Assembly: GCF_001558695.1 (NCBI RefSeq)
Contig: NZ_LNTU01000037.1
Span: 62,001-126,000 of the forward strand
Direction of reading: 5' to 3'
Source: Paramesorhizobium deserti
GTDB lineage: Bacteria; Pseudomonadota; Alphaproteobacteria; Rhizobiales; Rhizobiaceae
DNA length: 64,000 nucleotides
The position numbers were made by a program, and so were the translations under genes. Positions within the stretch are counted from its first letter, which is position 1. Each line of letters opens with the position of its first letter. Shown piece by piece: positions 26,003 to 35,074 of the stretch. The notes beneath the pieces are model-generated. The model had not been told where the DNA came from. It made no database searches and saw nothing but the letters and a program-made list of their open reading frames with translations.

Positions 26003-27502
26003 ATGGATTTCCTTTCGCTGATAACGCCGCTTTTCCTGGTTCTGATCCTCTGCGGCACCATGATCGGAATCATCTTTGGCGCCATTCCCGGCATGACCGC
26101 GACCATGGCCGTCGCGGTCTGTCTGCCGCTGACTTATTCGCTGGGGCTGGAAAACGGACTTGCCCTGCTGCTCGGTCTTTATGTCGGCGGCATTTCGGGC
26201 GGGCTTGTACCGGCGATCCTGCTCAATATCCCCGGAACCCCCGCGTCGATCGCAACCACCTTTGACGGCTATCCCATGACCCAGCGCGGCGAAGGGGAAT
26301 CGGCGCTCAAGGTTGCGATATTCGCATCACTGTTCGGCGGCCTGTTCAGCCTTGTGGTCCTTTATCTTTTCGCACCGGCCCTGGCTGATTTTGCGATCCA
26401 GTTTTCCTATGTCGAAAAATTCCTGATCATCTTCCTTGCGCTTACGGTCATGGCGGCGCTGAGCAGCAGCATGCTGATCGGCATCTTCAGCGGCGTGCTC
26501 GGTATTCTTGTCAGCCTGATCGGCGCCTATGACGTCTCCAGGGGTGGCAACGGCGAATACCGGCTGATGTTCGATTTCATGGAGCCATATCTAAGCAGCG
26601 GCTTCTCACTGCTGCCGGTCCTGATTGGCGTCTTCGCTCTTTCGAGCATCCTCATCGAAGCCGAGGCCGGTGTTCCGGAAAACGCGGGCGCTAGGAAGAT
26701 CGCGCTTGACCAGGGTAAAAAATTCCATTTGTCGGTCTTCAGCGGGCAATGGAAGAACCTTTTCCGTTCCGCCTCCATCGGCACCTTTGTCGGCCTGCTG
26801 CCGGGGGTGGGTGGAAGTGCTGCTTCGATCATGTCCTATAGCCAGGCCAAGGCTTTTTCCAAGAATCCGAGATCATTCGGCAAGGGCAATCCGGCAGGCA
26901 TCATCGCTTCGGAAACTTCCAACAACGGGCTCACCGGGGGCGCGTTGATCCCGCTTCTCTCGCTCGGCATTCCCGGAGACGCCACCACGGCGATCCTGAT
27001 CGGCGCCTTCACGCTCCAGGGCATCCAGGTCGGCCCGCTGTTCATCGGCGATAACCTGGAGATCTGGAATGCCATGATCGTGGCAATGCTTTTCGCCAAT
27101 GTCTGCATGTTCGCGATCATGTATTTCGCGATCCGCCATATCGCCAAGATCGTCACGGTGCCGAAATACATATTGCTGCCGATCATCCTGATGATGTGTG
27201 TGGTCGGTTCCTACACCATCAATTACGGCATCATGTTCGATGTCTGGACGCTGCTGATCTTCGGCCTGTTCGGATATCTCGCCTATCATATCGGGCTTGA
27301 AATCGCGCCCTTCGTCATCGGTTTCATCCTTGGACCCTCGGCGGAAATCTATTTCCTGAAAAGCCTGGAATCGTTCGGGACGGTCTCGATCTTTTTCACC
27401 AAAAGCTGGATCGCCGTGGTCCTCTGGGTATTGATCGCGATTTCCATAGGCCTGTCCGTCTGGATGTCCCGGAGCGGAGCACGCCATCATGACGAGACAT
27501 GA
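26003..27502 (+). CDS. tctA: Tripartite tricarboxylate transporter large permease (TctA)
   Basis: A 499-residue permease with about 12 hydrophobic segments. The TctA repeats are clear: GIIFGAIPGMTATMAVAVCL, GISGGLVPAILLNIPGTPAS with the TFDGYPM motif, and in the second half FVGLLPGVGGSAASIMSY and LIPLLSLGIPGDATTAILIG. It forms the transport channel with TctB. It begins 33 bases after tctB and is followed by the LacI gene, so the four genes probably form one unit. Confidence 0.95.
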   Translation: MDFLSLITPLFLVLILCGTMIGIIFGAIPGMTATMAVAVCLPLTYSLGLENGLALLLGLYVGGISGGLVPAILLNIPGTPASIATTFDGYPMTQRGEGESALKVAIFASLFGGLFSLVVLYLFAPALADFAIQFSYVEKFLIIFLALTVMAALSSSMLIGIFSGVLGILVSLIGAYDVSRGGNGEYRLMFDFMEPYLSSGFSLLPVLIGVFALSSILIEAEAGVPENAGARKIALDQGKKFHLSVFSGQWKNLFRSASIGTFVGLLPGVGGSAASIMSYSQAKAFSKNPRSFGKGNPAGIIASETSNNGLTGGALIPLLSLGIPGDATTAILIGAFTLQGIQVGPLFIGDNLEIWNAMIVAMLFANVCMFAIMYFAIRHIAKIVTVPKYILLPIILMMCVVGSYTINYGIMFDVWTLLIFGLFGYLAYHIGLEIAPFVIGFILGPSAEIYFLKSLESFGTVSIFFTKSWIAVVLWVLIAISIGLSVWMSRSGARHHDET

Positions 27503-27620
27503 TATAAAGTCCCGGAATCGCTGCCTATTGCGGGCAGGCGGCGGTTCATGCCAGAAAGGTTGGCGGGGACGGCGGCATTTGCGAACGACCTTCCCTGCCA
27601 TTTATTGGAAATAGACCGCA

Positions 27621-28661
27621 GTGCGACGACCGCAGCAACAGCCCGGCGCTTCGGCCACCGGCACACAGAAATCCGGGCCCGTAACCATGGAAATGGTTGC
27701 GCGGCTTGCCGGTGTTTCCCAGGTCAGCGTTTCCCGTGCCCTGAACCATCCGGGCAAGGTGGCGCCCGAAACACTGGCGCGTATCCAGGAGGCCATCCGG
27801 ATCACGGGCTATGTGCCCAATCTGGTGGCAGGCGCGCTGGCGTCGCGGCGCAGCGGTATCATCGCCGCCTTGATCCCGTCGATCACCAATCTGACCTATA
27901 GCAGCTTCCTGCGTCCGCTCATCGAGGTCACGCGCAATGCTGGTTACCAGGTCATTCTGGCCGAGACCGGCTTCTCGCTGGAAGATGAGCAGGCAATGGT
28001 GCAGAGCCTGCTCAGCCGGCAGCCCGAAGGCATGCTTTTGACCGGCGTCCACCATTCGGCCGAATGCCGCCGGATGCTGCTGGCCAGCGGATTGCCCGTT
28101 GTCGAGGTCTGGGACGAATCCGAAACGCCGATCGACGTATGCGTCGGCTTCTCGCACTGGGAAGCGGGCCGGGCTGCGGCGCGTTATGTGCAGAAGAAGG
28201 GTTATCCACGCGCCGCGGTCATCACGGCCGGCGATCTGCGTGCCCTCAGGCGCAAGGACGCCTTTGCCCAGGAGCTGATGGCGCTCGGCTATTCGAGCCC
28301 GCCGGTTGTTTGTTTCGACACCCCCGCGTCGATTGCCAACGGGCGTGACGGGTTGAAGCAATTGCTGGAGCAAGGGTTCTCCAACGGCGCCATATCCTGC
28401 AGTTCCGACCTGCTCGCCCATGGGGCGCTGATCGAAGCGCAGGCACGCGGCCTGAAGATCCCCGGCGAGATCGCCGTCATCGGCTTCAGTGATCAGGATT
28501 TTGCAGCGTATACCTTCCCCACCCTTTCGACGATCCGGGTGGATCGTTCCCTCCTGGGGCGCCGGGCCGCCGAAGCGTTGCTCGCCCGTATTGCGGGGAA
28601 CCCCATCGAGACGCGGCGTGTGGATGTCGGCTTTGAAGTTATCGAGCGTGAAAGCGCCTGA
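27621..28661 (+). CDS. LacI-family transcriptional repressor (GntR-like gluconate type)
   Basis: A 346-residue LacI-family protein. After a 22-residue leader the DNA-binding headpiece reads VTMEMVARLAGVSQVSVSRA and LNHPGKVAPETLARIQEAI, with the hinge helix near LVAGALASRR. The sugar-binding core resembles the GntR/GntH group that senses gluconate and related acids. The start is a GTG at 27621. It follows tctA by 118 bases. The two TATGCGC palindromes upstream of tctC and of the dehydratase operon are its likely targets; the CG centre is usual for LacI proteins. Confidence 0.9.
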   Translation: MRRPQQQPGASATGTQKSGPVTMEMVARLAGVSQVSVSRALNHPGKVAPETLARIQEAIRITGYVPNLVAGALASRRSGIIAALIPSITNLTYSSFLRPLIEVTRNAGYQVILAETGFSLEDEQAMVQSLLSRQPEGMLLTGVHHSAECRRMLLASGLPVVEVWDESETPIDVCVGFSHWEAGRAAARYVQKKGYPRAAVITAGDLRALRRKDAFAQELMALGYSSPPVVCFDTPASIANGRDGLKQLLEQGFSNGAISCSSDLLAHGALIEAQARGLKIPGEIAVIGFSDQDFAAYTFPTLSTIRVDRSLLGRRAAEALLARIAGNPIETRRVDVGFEVIERESA

Positions 28662-28682
28662 GGGGTTAGCGAGCTAGCCCCT
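28661..28682 (+). terminator. Hairpin at the lacI stop
   Basis: AGGGGTTAGC and GCTAGCCCCT pair with one G-T-type mismatch and a two-base gap, directly at the stop codon. It is followed by ATTCC only, so termination is tentative. Confidence 0.45.
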
Positions 28683-28786
28683 ATTCCTGCATGACCTTCA
28701 ATTGCGGCCTGATATTCGCGCGCTGATTTACCCCAGCGCCGAAATCCTGTATGAAATCGCCATTTTCAGCATCCAGGTATATTATT

Positions 28787-29529
28787 ATGAATAGACGAAA
28801 TCTGCTCAAAGCCTTGACTGGCTTGTGCCTTCCCTTCTGTCGGCCCGCAACTGCGGCCGAGCCCCATTGGGACTATGAAGACAATCATCCGCAGCATTGG
28901 AGCGAACTGTCTGCTGAATATAGCAGTTGCGATATCGGCCTCAATCAGTCCCCGATCAATCTTGATCATGGCATCAAGGCTTCGCTGCCCCAACTCGAGA
29001 TCGACTATGGGGATCACTTCACCTCAGTCCAAAACAACGGTCATACCGTGCTCGTGACGGCAGGAAATGCCAGTCAGTTGGTGATGGATGAAGAGCATTA
29101 CAATCTCATACAATGTCATTTTCATCACCCGGTGAGCATCTTCTGAAGGGCGTGCGGTTTCCGCTCGAATGCCATTTCGTCCATCATCTCGATGATGGCG
29201 AGATCGCAGTAATCGGCGTTCTGATGAAGGAGGGCCGCCGCAATGAAGCATTCGAGCAAATTTTGAGGCTTGCACCGGAAGTCCCTGGGAAAGCGGTTGA
29301 AATCCCCGGCGGTTATCTTCCCGTCAAGGACCTGCTTCCAGGCACGCTTCACTACATCCGCTACAGCGGCTCATTGACCACACCTCCATGCAGCGAAGCC
29401 GTAAACTGGATGATCTTGGTCGAGCCGGTAGAGATTTCGGCTGATCAGATCGCGCGATTTGCAGCGCTCTATCCCTATAATGCCCGGCCGCTTCAGCTCT
29501 CGCATCATCGGCCGATCCTTGAAAATTAG
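28787..29529 (+). pseudogene. Alpha-carbonic anhydrase with a frameshift in the zinc motif
   Basis: The 5' part encodes a leader (NRRNLLKALTGLCLPFCRP) and the alpha-CA N-terminus (EPHWDYEDNHPQHW, CDIGLNQSPINL, NGHTVLVTA), then YNLIQCHFHHPVSIF and a stop at 29144-29146. The 3' part, one frame over, gives SPGEHLLKGVRFPLECHFVH, EIAVIGVLMKEG, YIRYSGSLTTPPCSEAVNW and a normal end at 29529. The two join if one base is restored at about 29125, within the HFHxP(S)EH active-site motif. All zinc ligands (two in HFH, one in ECHFVHH) would otherwise be present. The break may be a true mutation, a sequencing error or recoding; no slippery heptamer is visible. It converges on the Lrp gene. Confidence 0.85.
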
Positions 29530-29979
29530 TTATCTGCCGCCGCTGCCGAGCGGCGGCAGCCTACGCTTCACCGGCGATGATTTGACGATGGATGTATTGG
29601 TTTCCGCCCGCTCGGCAACCCGGTCGAGAATACCATCGAGCTGCTCCATATCACGCACCAGCAGTTTGGCAATAAAACAGTCCTCGCCCGTCACCTTGTC
29701 GCATTCGATGAACTCCGGCGTATCCCGGATCAGCTTCTCCACGATGTGCAGCATGCCGGGCATCGGCCGCACCCGCACGATTGCCTGAAGGCTGTAACCG
29801 AGCGCCGCCGGACTGACATCGACGGTGAAGCCCGTGATGACACCCCGGTCTTCCAGCCGCCGCAACCTGTCGGCGGTGCTTGGCGAGGAGAGGCCTGCCT
29901 CCTGCGCCAGCTCCTTCAGCGAGATCCGCGCATTGGCGGAGAGAATATCGAGAAGACGGCGGTCCAGATCGTCAAGCAT
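29530..29979 (-). CDS. Lrp/AsnC-family transcriptional regulator
   Basis: A 149-residue regulator: N-terminal helix-turn-helix (LDDLDRRLLDILSANARISL, LAQEAGLSSPSTADRLRRLE, GVITGFTVDVSP) and a RAM/AsnC ligand domain (AIVRVRPMPGMLHIVEKLI, CDKVTGEDCFIAKLLVRDM). I chose the ATG at 29979, which has GAGGGG upstream; one 12 bases earlier is possible. It is divergent from a DMT-type exporter 134 bases away and probably regulates it, an arrangement common for Lrp proteins controlling amino-acid export. Confidence 0.9.
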   Translation of the reverse strand: MLDDLDRRLLDILSANARISLKELAQEAGLSSPSTADRLRRLEDRGVITGFTVDVSPAALGYSLQAIVRVRPMPGMLHIVEKLIRDTPEFIECDKVTGEDCFIAKLLVRDMEQLDGILDRVAERAETNTSIVKSSPVKRRLPPLGSGGR

Positions 29980-30113
29980 GAGCCCCCTCATAAGGAAAAG
30001 CGCGCGATTAGGCTTTGATGATTAGGCAAGTTAGCATTTTCTCCTTACATAATCCATATACCATGGCAGTATCCGGTTCTATCCTCTCACCGTTGTTCAA
30101 CAAGGTGAGCGTG

Positions 30114-31010
30114 ATGGAAAAGGATATCAAGACCGGCAGCATCGAGATGGCCGCGGCCATGCTGATATCGGGAACGATCGGCTGGTTTGTGCTGATGTCG
30201 GGACAACCGGTAATCGATGTGGTGCTGTGGAGATGCCTCTTCGGAGCGCTGACACTTCTCGTCATCTGCGGTTTTCTCGGTCACTTTCGCGCGGGGACCC
30301 TGACATGGCGGCTGTTCGCGCTGGCCTTACTCGGCGGCGTTGCGATCGTCGTCAACTGGCTGCTGCTGTTCGCAGCCTATTCCCATGCCTCCATCTCGAT
30401 CGCGACGATCGTCTACAACACCCAGCCCTTCATGCTTTTGGCTATTGGTGCACTATTCTTCAGGGAAAGGATCACGGTCACCAAGCTCTTCTGGCTGGCT
30501 ATCGCCTTTGCCGGGATGATCGCAATCGTCCAGGCCAAGCCATCGGGCACATCCACCGGCGCCGATTATCTGACCGGTATCGCCATGGCACTCGGCGCCG
30601 CGTTCTTCTATGCTCTGGCGGCGTTGGTTGCGAAGAAGCTGAAAGGCACGCCGCCGCATCTGATCGCATTGATCCAGGTCGTGACTGGCATCGCGATGCT
30701 TCTACCCTTTGCCGGTACCAGCGGCTTGCCTGCGGAAGCCTATCAATGGGCGCTCCTGATCGCCATGGGTGCGATACATACCGGGTTGATGTACATTCTT
30801 CTCTATAGTGCGACCCAGAAACTGCCGACGCATCTGACCGGCGCGCTTTCCTTCATCTATCCGGTTGCCGCTCTCGCCGTGGATCGCATCGCCTTCGGGC
30901 ATCTGCTGCAGCCCGCGCAACTCGCCGGATCGGCGGCAATCCTGATGGCTGTGGCGGGCATGACATTCGGCTGGACCCTGCCCCGCCCCCTCCGACATCA
31001 AGCAGGCTGA
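30114..31010 (+). CDS. EamA/RhaT-type DMT transporter
   Basis: A 298-residue membrane protein with ten hydrophobic segments in two EamA repeats (SIEMAAAMLISGTIGWFVLM and ADYLTGIAMALGAAFFYALA starting each half). Motifs such as FAAYSHASISIATIVYNTQP and FRERITVTKLFWLAIAFAGM are usual in the family, whose members export amino acids or metabolites. AAGG lies before the ATG at 30114; in-frame codons upstream probably belong to the promoter region. Divergent Lrp gene next door fits an amino-acid exporter. Confidence 0.85.
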   Translation: MEKDIKTGSIEMAAAMLISGTIGWFVLMSGQPVIDVVLWRCLFGALTLLVICGFLGHFRAGTLTWRLFALALLGGVAIVVNWLLLFAAYSHASISIATIVYNTQPFMLLAIGALFFRERITVTKLFWLAIAFAGMIAIVQAKPSGTSTGADYLTGIAMALGAAFFYALAALVAKKLKGTPPHLIALIQVVTGIAMLLPFAGTSGLPAEAYQWALLIAMGAIHTGLMYILLYSATQKLPTHLTGALSFIYPVAALAVDRIAFGHLLQPAQLAGSAAILMAVAGMTFGWTLPRPLRHQAG

Positions 31011-31329
31011 GCATTGTAAAACCAACGTCTGTCGCGTGAGCCCTTCGCATGAAAATATGTGCTTGTTAGCCAATATCGACAGCCAGGATAATCGCCAAAT
31101 CGGATGGAATAGAAAACCTCGTGCAGAACATTATTATATTGCGCTATACTACTATTTATTAACGGAAATCAATCGTACACTGCCATCATAGAGCTTATCA
31201 CCTGATAATGAATATTCAGCAGCTTCGCCATTGCGTGTCCCCAGCCATTATGTCATCAAAATAGACTGGCGATAATGTCAGCCGCCGACCGAAAGCTGCA
31301 CTAATATTGGGGATGGGGGCGCTGAAGGG
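31011..31329. other. AT-rich intergenic region
   Basis: About 320 bases between the DMT gene and the phospholipid operon. The stretch 31120-31170 is markedly AT-rich and may hold the operon promoter. No gene, repeat or terminator could be identified. Confidence 0.4.
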
Positions 31330-31971
31330 ATGACACTGGTAAGACAGGTTGCCACGACGGCGATCATCCTGTTTGCCCGCTTCATCACGGCGGTCCGCGG
31401 TGTGTGGCAGGGAAGCGAGCCGACCTTTCGGCAACGCATCTATTTCGCCAATCATACAAGCCATGGCGATTTCATCCTGATCTGGACCGTGCTGCCGAAC
31501 CAGCTTCGGCAGATGACGCGGCCTGTAGCGGGATCCGATTACTGGCTGAAATCTCGGGTTCGCCGTTTCATCGGCTGCGACGTGTTCAACGCGGTGCTCA
31601 TCGACCGTGGACAGGAGAGCCGCAAACAGGCTCCCGTTGACATCATGACGGAAGCGCTCGATACCGGGGCATCGCTGATCATCTTTCCCGAAGGCACGCG
31701 GAATCAGACAGACGAGCCGCTGCTGCCGTTTAGGAGCGGACTGTATCATCTCTCAAAAGCCCGTCCTGGCGTGGAGCTCGTTCCGGTCTGGATCGATAAT
31801 CTCAACCGGGTGATGCCGAAGGGCGAGTTCATTCCCGTTCCCTTGATCTGCAGCGTAACCTTCGGTGCGCCGATGCATGTCGGCGAAACCGAAGACAAGA
31901 ACGACTTTCTCGCGCGAGCGCGGTCTGCCCTCATATCCCTCTCGTCCAAGTCAACGGCGCTTAGCACATGA
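31330..31971 (+). CDS. Lysophospholipid/glycerolphosphate acyltransferase (PlsC-like)
   Basis: A 213-residue protein with the two key acyltransferase motifs: H-x4-D in YFANHTSHGDFILIW and the phosphate-binding FPEGTRN. An N-terminal hydrophobic helix anchors it in the membrane. It would acylate lysophosphatidate or a related alcohol. It is the first of three genes linked by ATGA overlaps (plsC-like, cdsA-like, CDP-alcohol transferase), which together make a mini-pathway from an acylated phosphate to a CDP-lipid-derived product. Confidence 0.88.
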   Translation: MTLVRQVATTAIILFARFITAVRGVWQGSEPTFRQRIYFANHTSHGDFILIWTVLPNQLRQMTRPVAGSDYWLKSRVRRFIGCDVFNAVLIDRGQESRKQAPVDIMTEALDTGASLIIFPEGTRNQTDEPLLPFRSGLYHLSKARPGVELVPVWIDNLNRVMPKGEFIPVPLICSVTFGAPMHVGETEDKNDFLARARSALISLSSKSTALST

Positions 31972-32918
31972 ATCAGGCACATGCCGATCTCCTGACCCTC
32001 CTCGCCGGTATCGCCGGAATTCTCGTGGCCGCGTCCCTCATCGGTTATGTACTGCAGCGCCGTCTTTCCCCTGATGGCTCGAATGCCGTCATCGAGAACC
32101 TCAATGCCCGCATAAAAGCCTGGTGGGCCATGGTCGTCCTGATGGCGATCGCCTTCATCGGCGGCCGTGACGGCGTCATCCTGTTGTTCGCCTTCTGCTC
32201 CTTCGCGGCGCTGCGTGAGTTCATCACGCTTACCAATGTCCGCCGCGCCGATCATTGGGCGCTCGCGGCGGCGTTTTTCCTAGTGCTGCCCATCCAGTAT
32301 TACCTTGTCTGGGTGGATTGGTATGGGCTCTATTCGATGTTCATCCCTGTCTATGCCTTTCTGCTGATGCCGATCATATCGGCGCTGCGCGGCGACACCG
32401 ATCATTACCTGATCCGCGTTGCCGAGGTGCAATGGGCGCTTATGATCTGCGTTTTCTGTGTTTCCCATGTCCCCGCCCTGCTCAGCCTGCAAATCCCCGG
32501 CTATGAGGGACGCAACGTACTGCTTATCGCCTTCCTCGTGGCCGTGGTGCAATTGAGTGATGTTCTGCAATATGTCTGGGGCAAGCTCCTCGGCCGTCGC
32601 AAGATTGCCCCTTTCCTCTCCCCGTCGAAAACCGTGGAGGGCTTCATTGGTGGTATCATCAGCGCCACGCTGATCGGGGCCGGCCTGTGGTGGATGACAC
32701 CTTTCTCCATCCTGCAGGCTGGTCTTCTCGCGCTCGTCATCGCCCTGATGGGCTTTTTCGGCGGGCTGGTGATGTCAGCGATCAAACGTGACCGTGGGGT
32801 CAAGGACTGGGGACACATTATCGCCGGTCATGGCGGCTTCATCGACCGGCTGGATTCCGTCATTTTTTCAGCCCCGATATTCTTTCATCTCGTCCGTTAC
32901 TGGTGGTCGCTGACATGA
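31968..32918 (+). CDS. cdsA: Phosphatidate cytidylyltransferase (CdsA-like)
   Basis: A 316-residue membrane protein with about eight hydrophobic segments and the full CDP-diacylglycerol synthase signature near the C-terminus (SAIKRDRGVKDWGHIIAGHG, then GFIDRLDS), plus LSPSKTVEGFIGGI. It activates phosphatidate with CTP. Its ATG overlaps the stop of the acyltransferase (ATGA). Since a housekeeping cdsA is expected elsewhere in the genome, this is probably a second copy dedicated to this operon. Confidence 0.92.
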   Translation: MNQAHADLLTLLAGIAGILVAASLIGYVLQRRLSPDGSNAVIENLNARIKAWWAMVVLMAIAFIGGRDGVILLFAFCSFAALREFITLTNVRRADHWALAAAFFLVLPIQYYLVWVDWYGLYSMFIPVYAFLLMPIISALRGDTDHYLIRVAEVQWALMICVFCVSHVPALLSLQIPGYEGRNVLLIAFLVAVVQLSDVLQYVWGKLLGRRKIAPFLSPSKTVEGFIGGIISATLIGAGLWWMTPFSILQAGLLALVIALMGFFGGLVMSAIKRDRGVKDWGHIIAGHGGFIDRLDSVIFSAPIFFHLVRYWWSLT

Positions 32919-33553
32919 TCGAGGATATGAACCGCCGGCCGCTGGCAAGCCGCAAGACCGCCTGGGCGGCGGCGCTGACCCGGCGTCTCGCCGCGACACG
33001 GATCACGCCCAACCAGATTTCCGCGGCAAGCATCAGCATGGCGGCTGTCTCCGGTGCTGCTTTCTGGCTTGCGGGGTCAACCGAAGGCGCTATACGCGGC
33101 GGACTGTTGATCTGTGCAGCTACTTTCTGCCAACTCAGGCTTCTCTGCAATCTGCTTGACGGCATGGTTGCCATCGAAGCCGGCAAGAAGGCATCCGATG
33201 GGGCATTCTGGAACGAGTTTCCAGACAGGATCGCCGATATTCTGATCCTTGCGGGTGCGGGCTATGGCATTGGTGAGCCCGCCCTTGGCTGGGCGGCCGC
33301 GGCCTTTGCGGTGTTCACCGCCTATACGCGCGAGCTTGGCCGGGTTTCCGGAGCCCAGCCCGATTTTTCCGGTCCCATGGCGAAGCCTCACCGTATGGCG
33401 GTGATGACGGCCGCGGCATTGTTGTCACTGTTCGAGCCATTGTGGAACGGACGCAACGAAGTTCTTATCGTTGCTCTCTGGCTTGTCACCATTGGCGCCG
33501 TGGTTACGACATTGCGCCGTGCATCACGGCTGCTCACCCACTTGCGCAGCTGA
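32915..33553 (+). CDS. CDP-alcohol phosphatidyltransferase-like protein with altered metal motif
   Basis: A 212-residue membrane protein with about six hydrophobic segments. The family motif D-xx-DG-xx-AR-x8-G-xxx-D-xxx-D appears as N79-LL-D82-G-MV-A-I with G96, N100 and D104: the first and third aspartates are asparagine and the arginine is isoleucine. In characterised enzymes these residues bind two metals and CDP. The ATG overlaps the cdsA stop (ATGA); a GTG at 32903 is an alternative. The enzyme could have altered metal use or substrate. The acceptor alcohol is unknown. Confidence 0.8.
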   Translation: MIEDMNRRPLASRKTAWAAALTRRLAATRITPNQISAASISMAAVSGAAFWLAGSTEGAIRGGLLICAATFCQLRLLCNLLDGMVAIEAGKKASDGAFWNEFPDRIADILILAGAGYGIGEPALGWAAAAFAVFTAYTRELGRVSGAQPDFSGPMAKPHRMAVMTAAALLSLFEPLWNGRNEVLIVALWLVTIGAVVTTLRRASRLLTHLRS

Positions 33554-33767
33554 ACGGACAAGTTACCGATATACTTGAATTAGCCGAACCATTCTCTTGT
33601 TATCGTTATACAACAATGGTGTACAGATAATTTGTCGTCTGCGAAGTTTGGCGATAAAGTTGAGGAAACGCCCGTATCCCCAAAGGTAAAGTCGTCGTAG
33701 AAGACCATCGGAGTAACGCCTTCATACCTTTTCCGAATTTGTTCCGCCCGACCATGGAGCCGGTGCA

Positions 33768-34667
33768 TTATTTACGGTTCCGGATTAGGGACGGTGTCGC
33801 GCCCTTGATCTTTTTCATGGCCGAGGTCAGATGGCTCTGGCTGGAAAAGCCGCTGAGATAGGCGACCTGCGCGATGGACATGTCGCGCTCGGCCAGCAGC
33901 CGCTCGGCATGGGCCAGGCGCATGCCGAGGAGATATCCATAGGGCGCCTGACCGAACGTCCCGGTGAAGGCGCTGATGAAATGGCTGGGCGAAAGACCGC
34001 AGATTTCCGCCAGATCGGCCACAGTGATTTTTTGCGCAATGTTCTCGCGCATGAAGGCTTGTACCTTCTTCGCATTGTAGCGCGAGAGTTCGGTCCTGGC
34101 CCTCGCCGCGGGCTGGTCATCGACACCGTTGCGCAACAGATGAACGATGATCTCAGTAATCAACCCATCAACATGTTGCGGATCGGCGTTCTGCACCAGC
34201 GCCGCCTTCAGCTTCTGCGCGATCTCGAGGGCAAAAGCATCGGCCGTGCCGGGCGCGGGCATTCGCAAATCGACTGCATCCAGTTTCCGCAGGCGAGACG
34301 GTTTGAGCGCAATGATCGCGCTTTCCTTTACCGAGGCCCAACGCGCATGGCTGCGCATATTTGCGGGGCTGATGAAGACCGCGCCGGCCGGCGCATCGAA
34401 CGCGCAAGCCCCGCCGGCCTCAATCCTGTATTCCAGCCCCCTTACGGGCGCGAGCGTGATTTCCACCAGATGAGTTTTTGTCAGAAACGACTGCGATCCC
34501 GGCAATCGCACGCAATAGGCAGCCCCTCCCCTGCGTGTGGTCAACCGTGGGCCCGCATCCTTCGGGATGATATCGAAAATGTGACCGGGACCTTCCGCGT
34601 GGCCCTTGCCGGAGCAGGCATTGATGGTTTCATGTGCGGCAAACACTGATCGCCGCCTTTCGATCAA
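33768..34667 (-). CDS. AraC-family transcriptional regulator
   Basis: A 299-residue regulator with an N-terminal cupin-like sensing region and a C-terminal AraC DNA-binding domain (ITVADLAEICGLSPSHFISA, then MSIAQVAYLSGFSSQSHLTS). The last residues TPSLIRNRK fit the normal end. No ATG precedes the conserved part; the start is a TTG at 34667 or the GTG at 34649. No obvious target stands next to it: the phospholipid operon ends 214 bases away on the other strand. Confidence 0.85.
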   Translation of the reverse strand: MIERRRSVFAAHETINACSGKGHAEGPGHIFDIIPKDAGPRLTTRRGGAAYCVRLPGSQSFLTKTHLVEITLAPVRGLEYRIEAGGACAFDAPAGAVFISPANMRSHARWASVKESAIIALKPSRLRKLDAVDLRMPAPGTADAFALEIAQKLKAALVQNADPQHVDGLITEIIVHLLRNGVDDQPAARARTELSRYNAKKVQAFMRENIAQKITVADLAEICGLSPSHFISAFTGTFGQAPYGYLLGMRLAHAERLLAERDMSIAQVAYLSGFSSQSHLTSAMKKIKGATPSLIRNRK

Positions 34668-35074
34668 TGCTTTGCATACGATGTATCAAGAGGGTCCCAT
34701 CCAATGCCTGTCTGCGCCGGCCGCGGACGGAACTGCACGATACCCGATTTGCCGGTGCCACTATAATCGCCTCAATTCCCGCCTATGCGGGTGGATGCGT
34801 AAGCCATCCTGATTCCCAACCCGCCTAAGGAGAATGGGCGAATGACTTTTGGCTGTAAAGTGGCAAAAAATTGGGGCTTCCTTGTCCACTTTATGACGAA
34901 AAAGTGGCCGAGACGGGAGAGAGGCGATCTTACTGTATTTTAGCAACAAAGGATTTTAAATGTTCTATAGCAATATAGGCTGTACTGTCCCAAAATTACG
35001 TGATCTATTGGCTCAACTTACAGGGGCAGTAACGGAGGGGCGCGTATATGGAAAGTATACGGGAGGACGCACAA
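34668..35074. other. Intergenic region without recognisable gene
   Basis: About 400 bases of lower GC content between the AraC gene and a small hypothetical gene. AAAGTGG near 34857 and CCACTTT near 34887 form a loose inverted repeat. I see no RNA gene or terminator. Confidence 0.4.
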
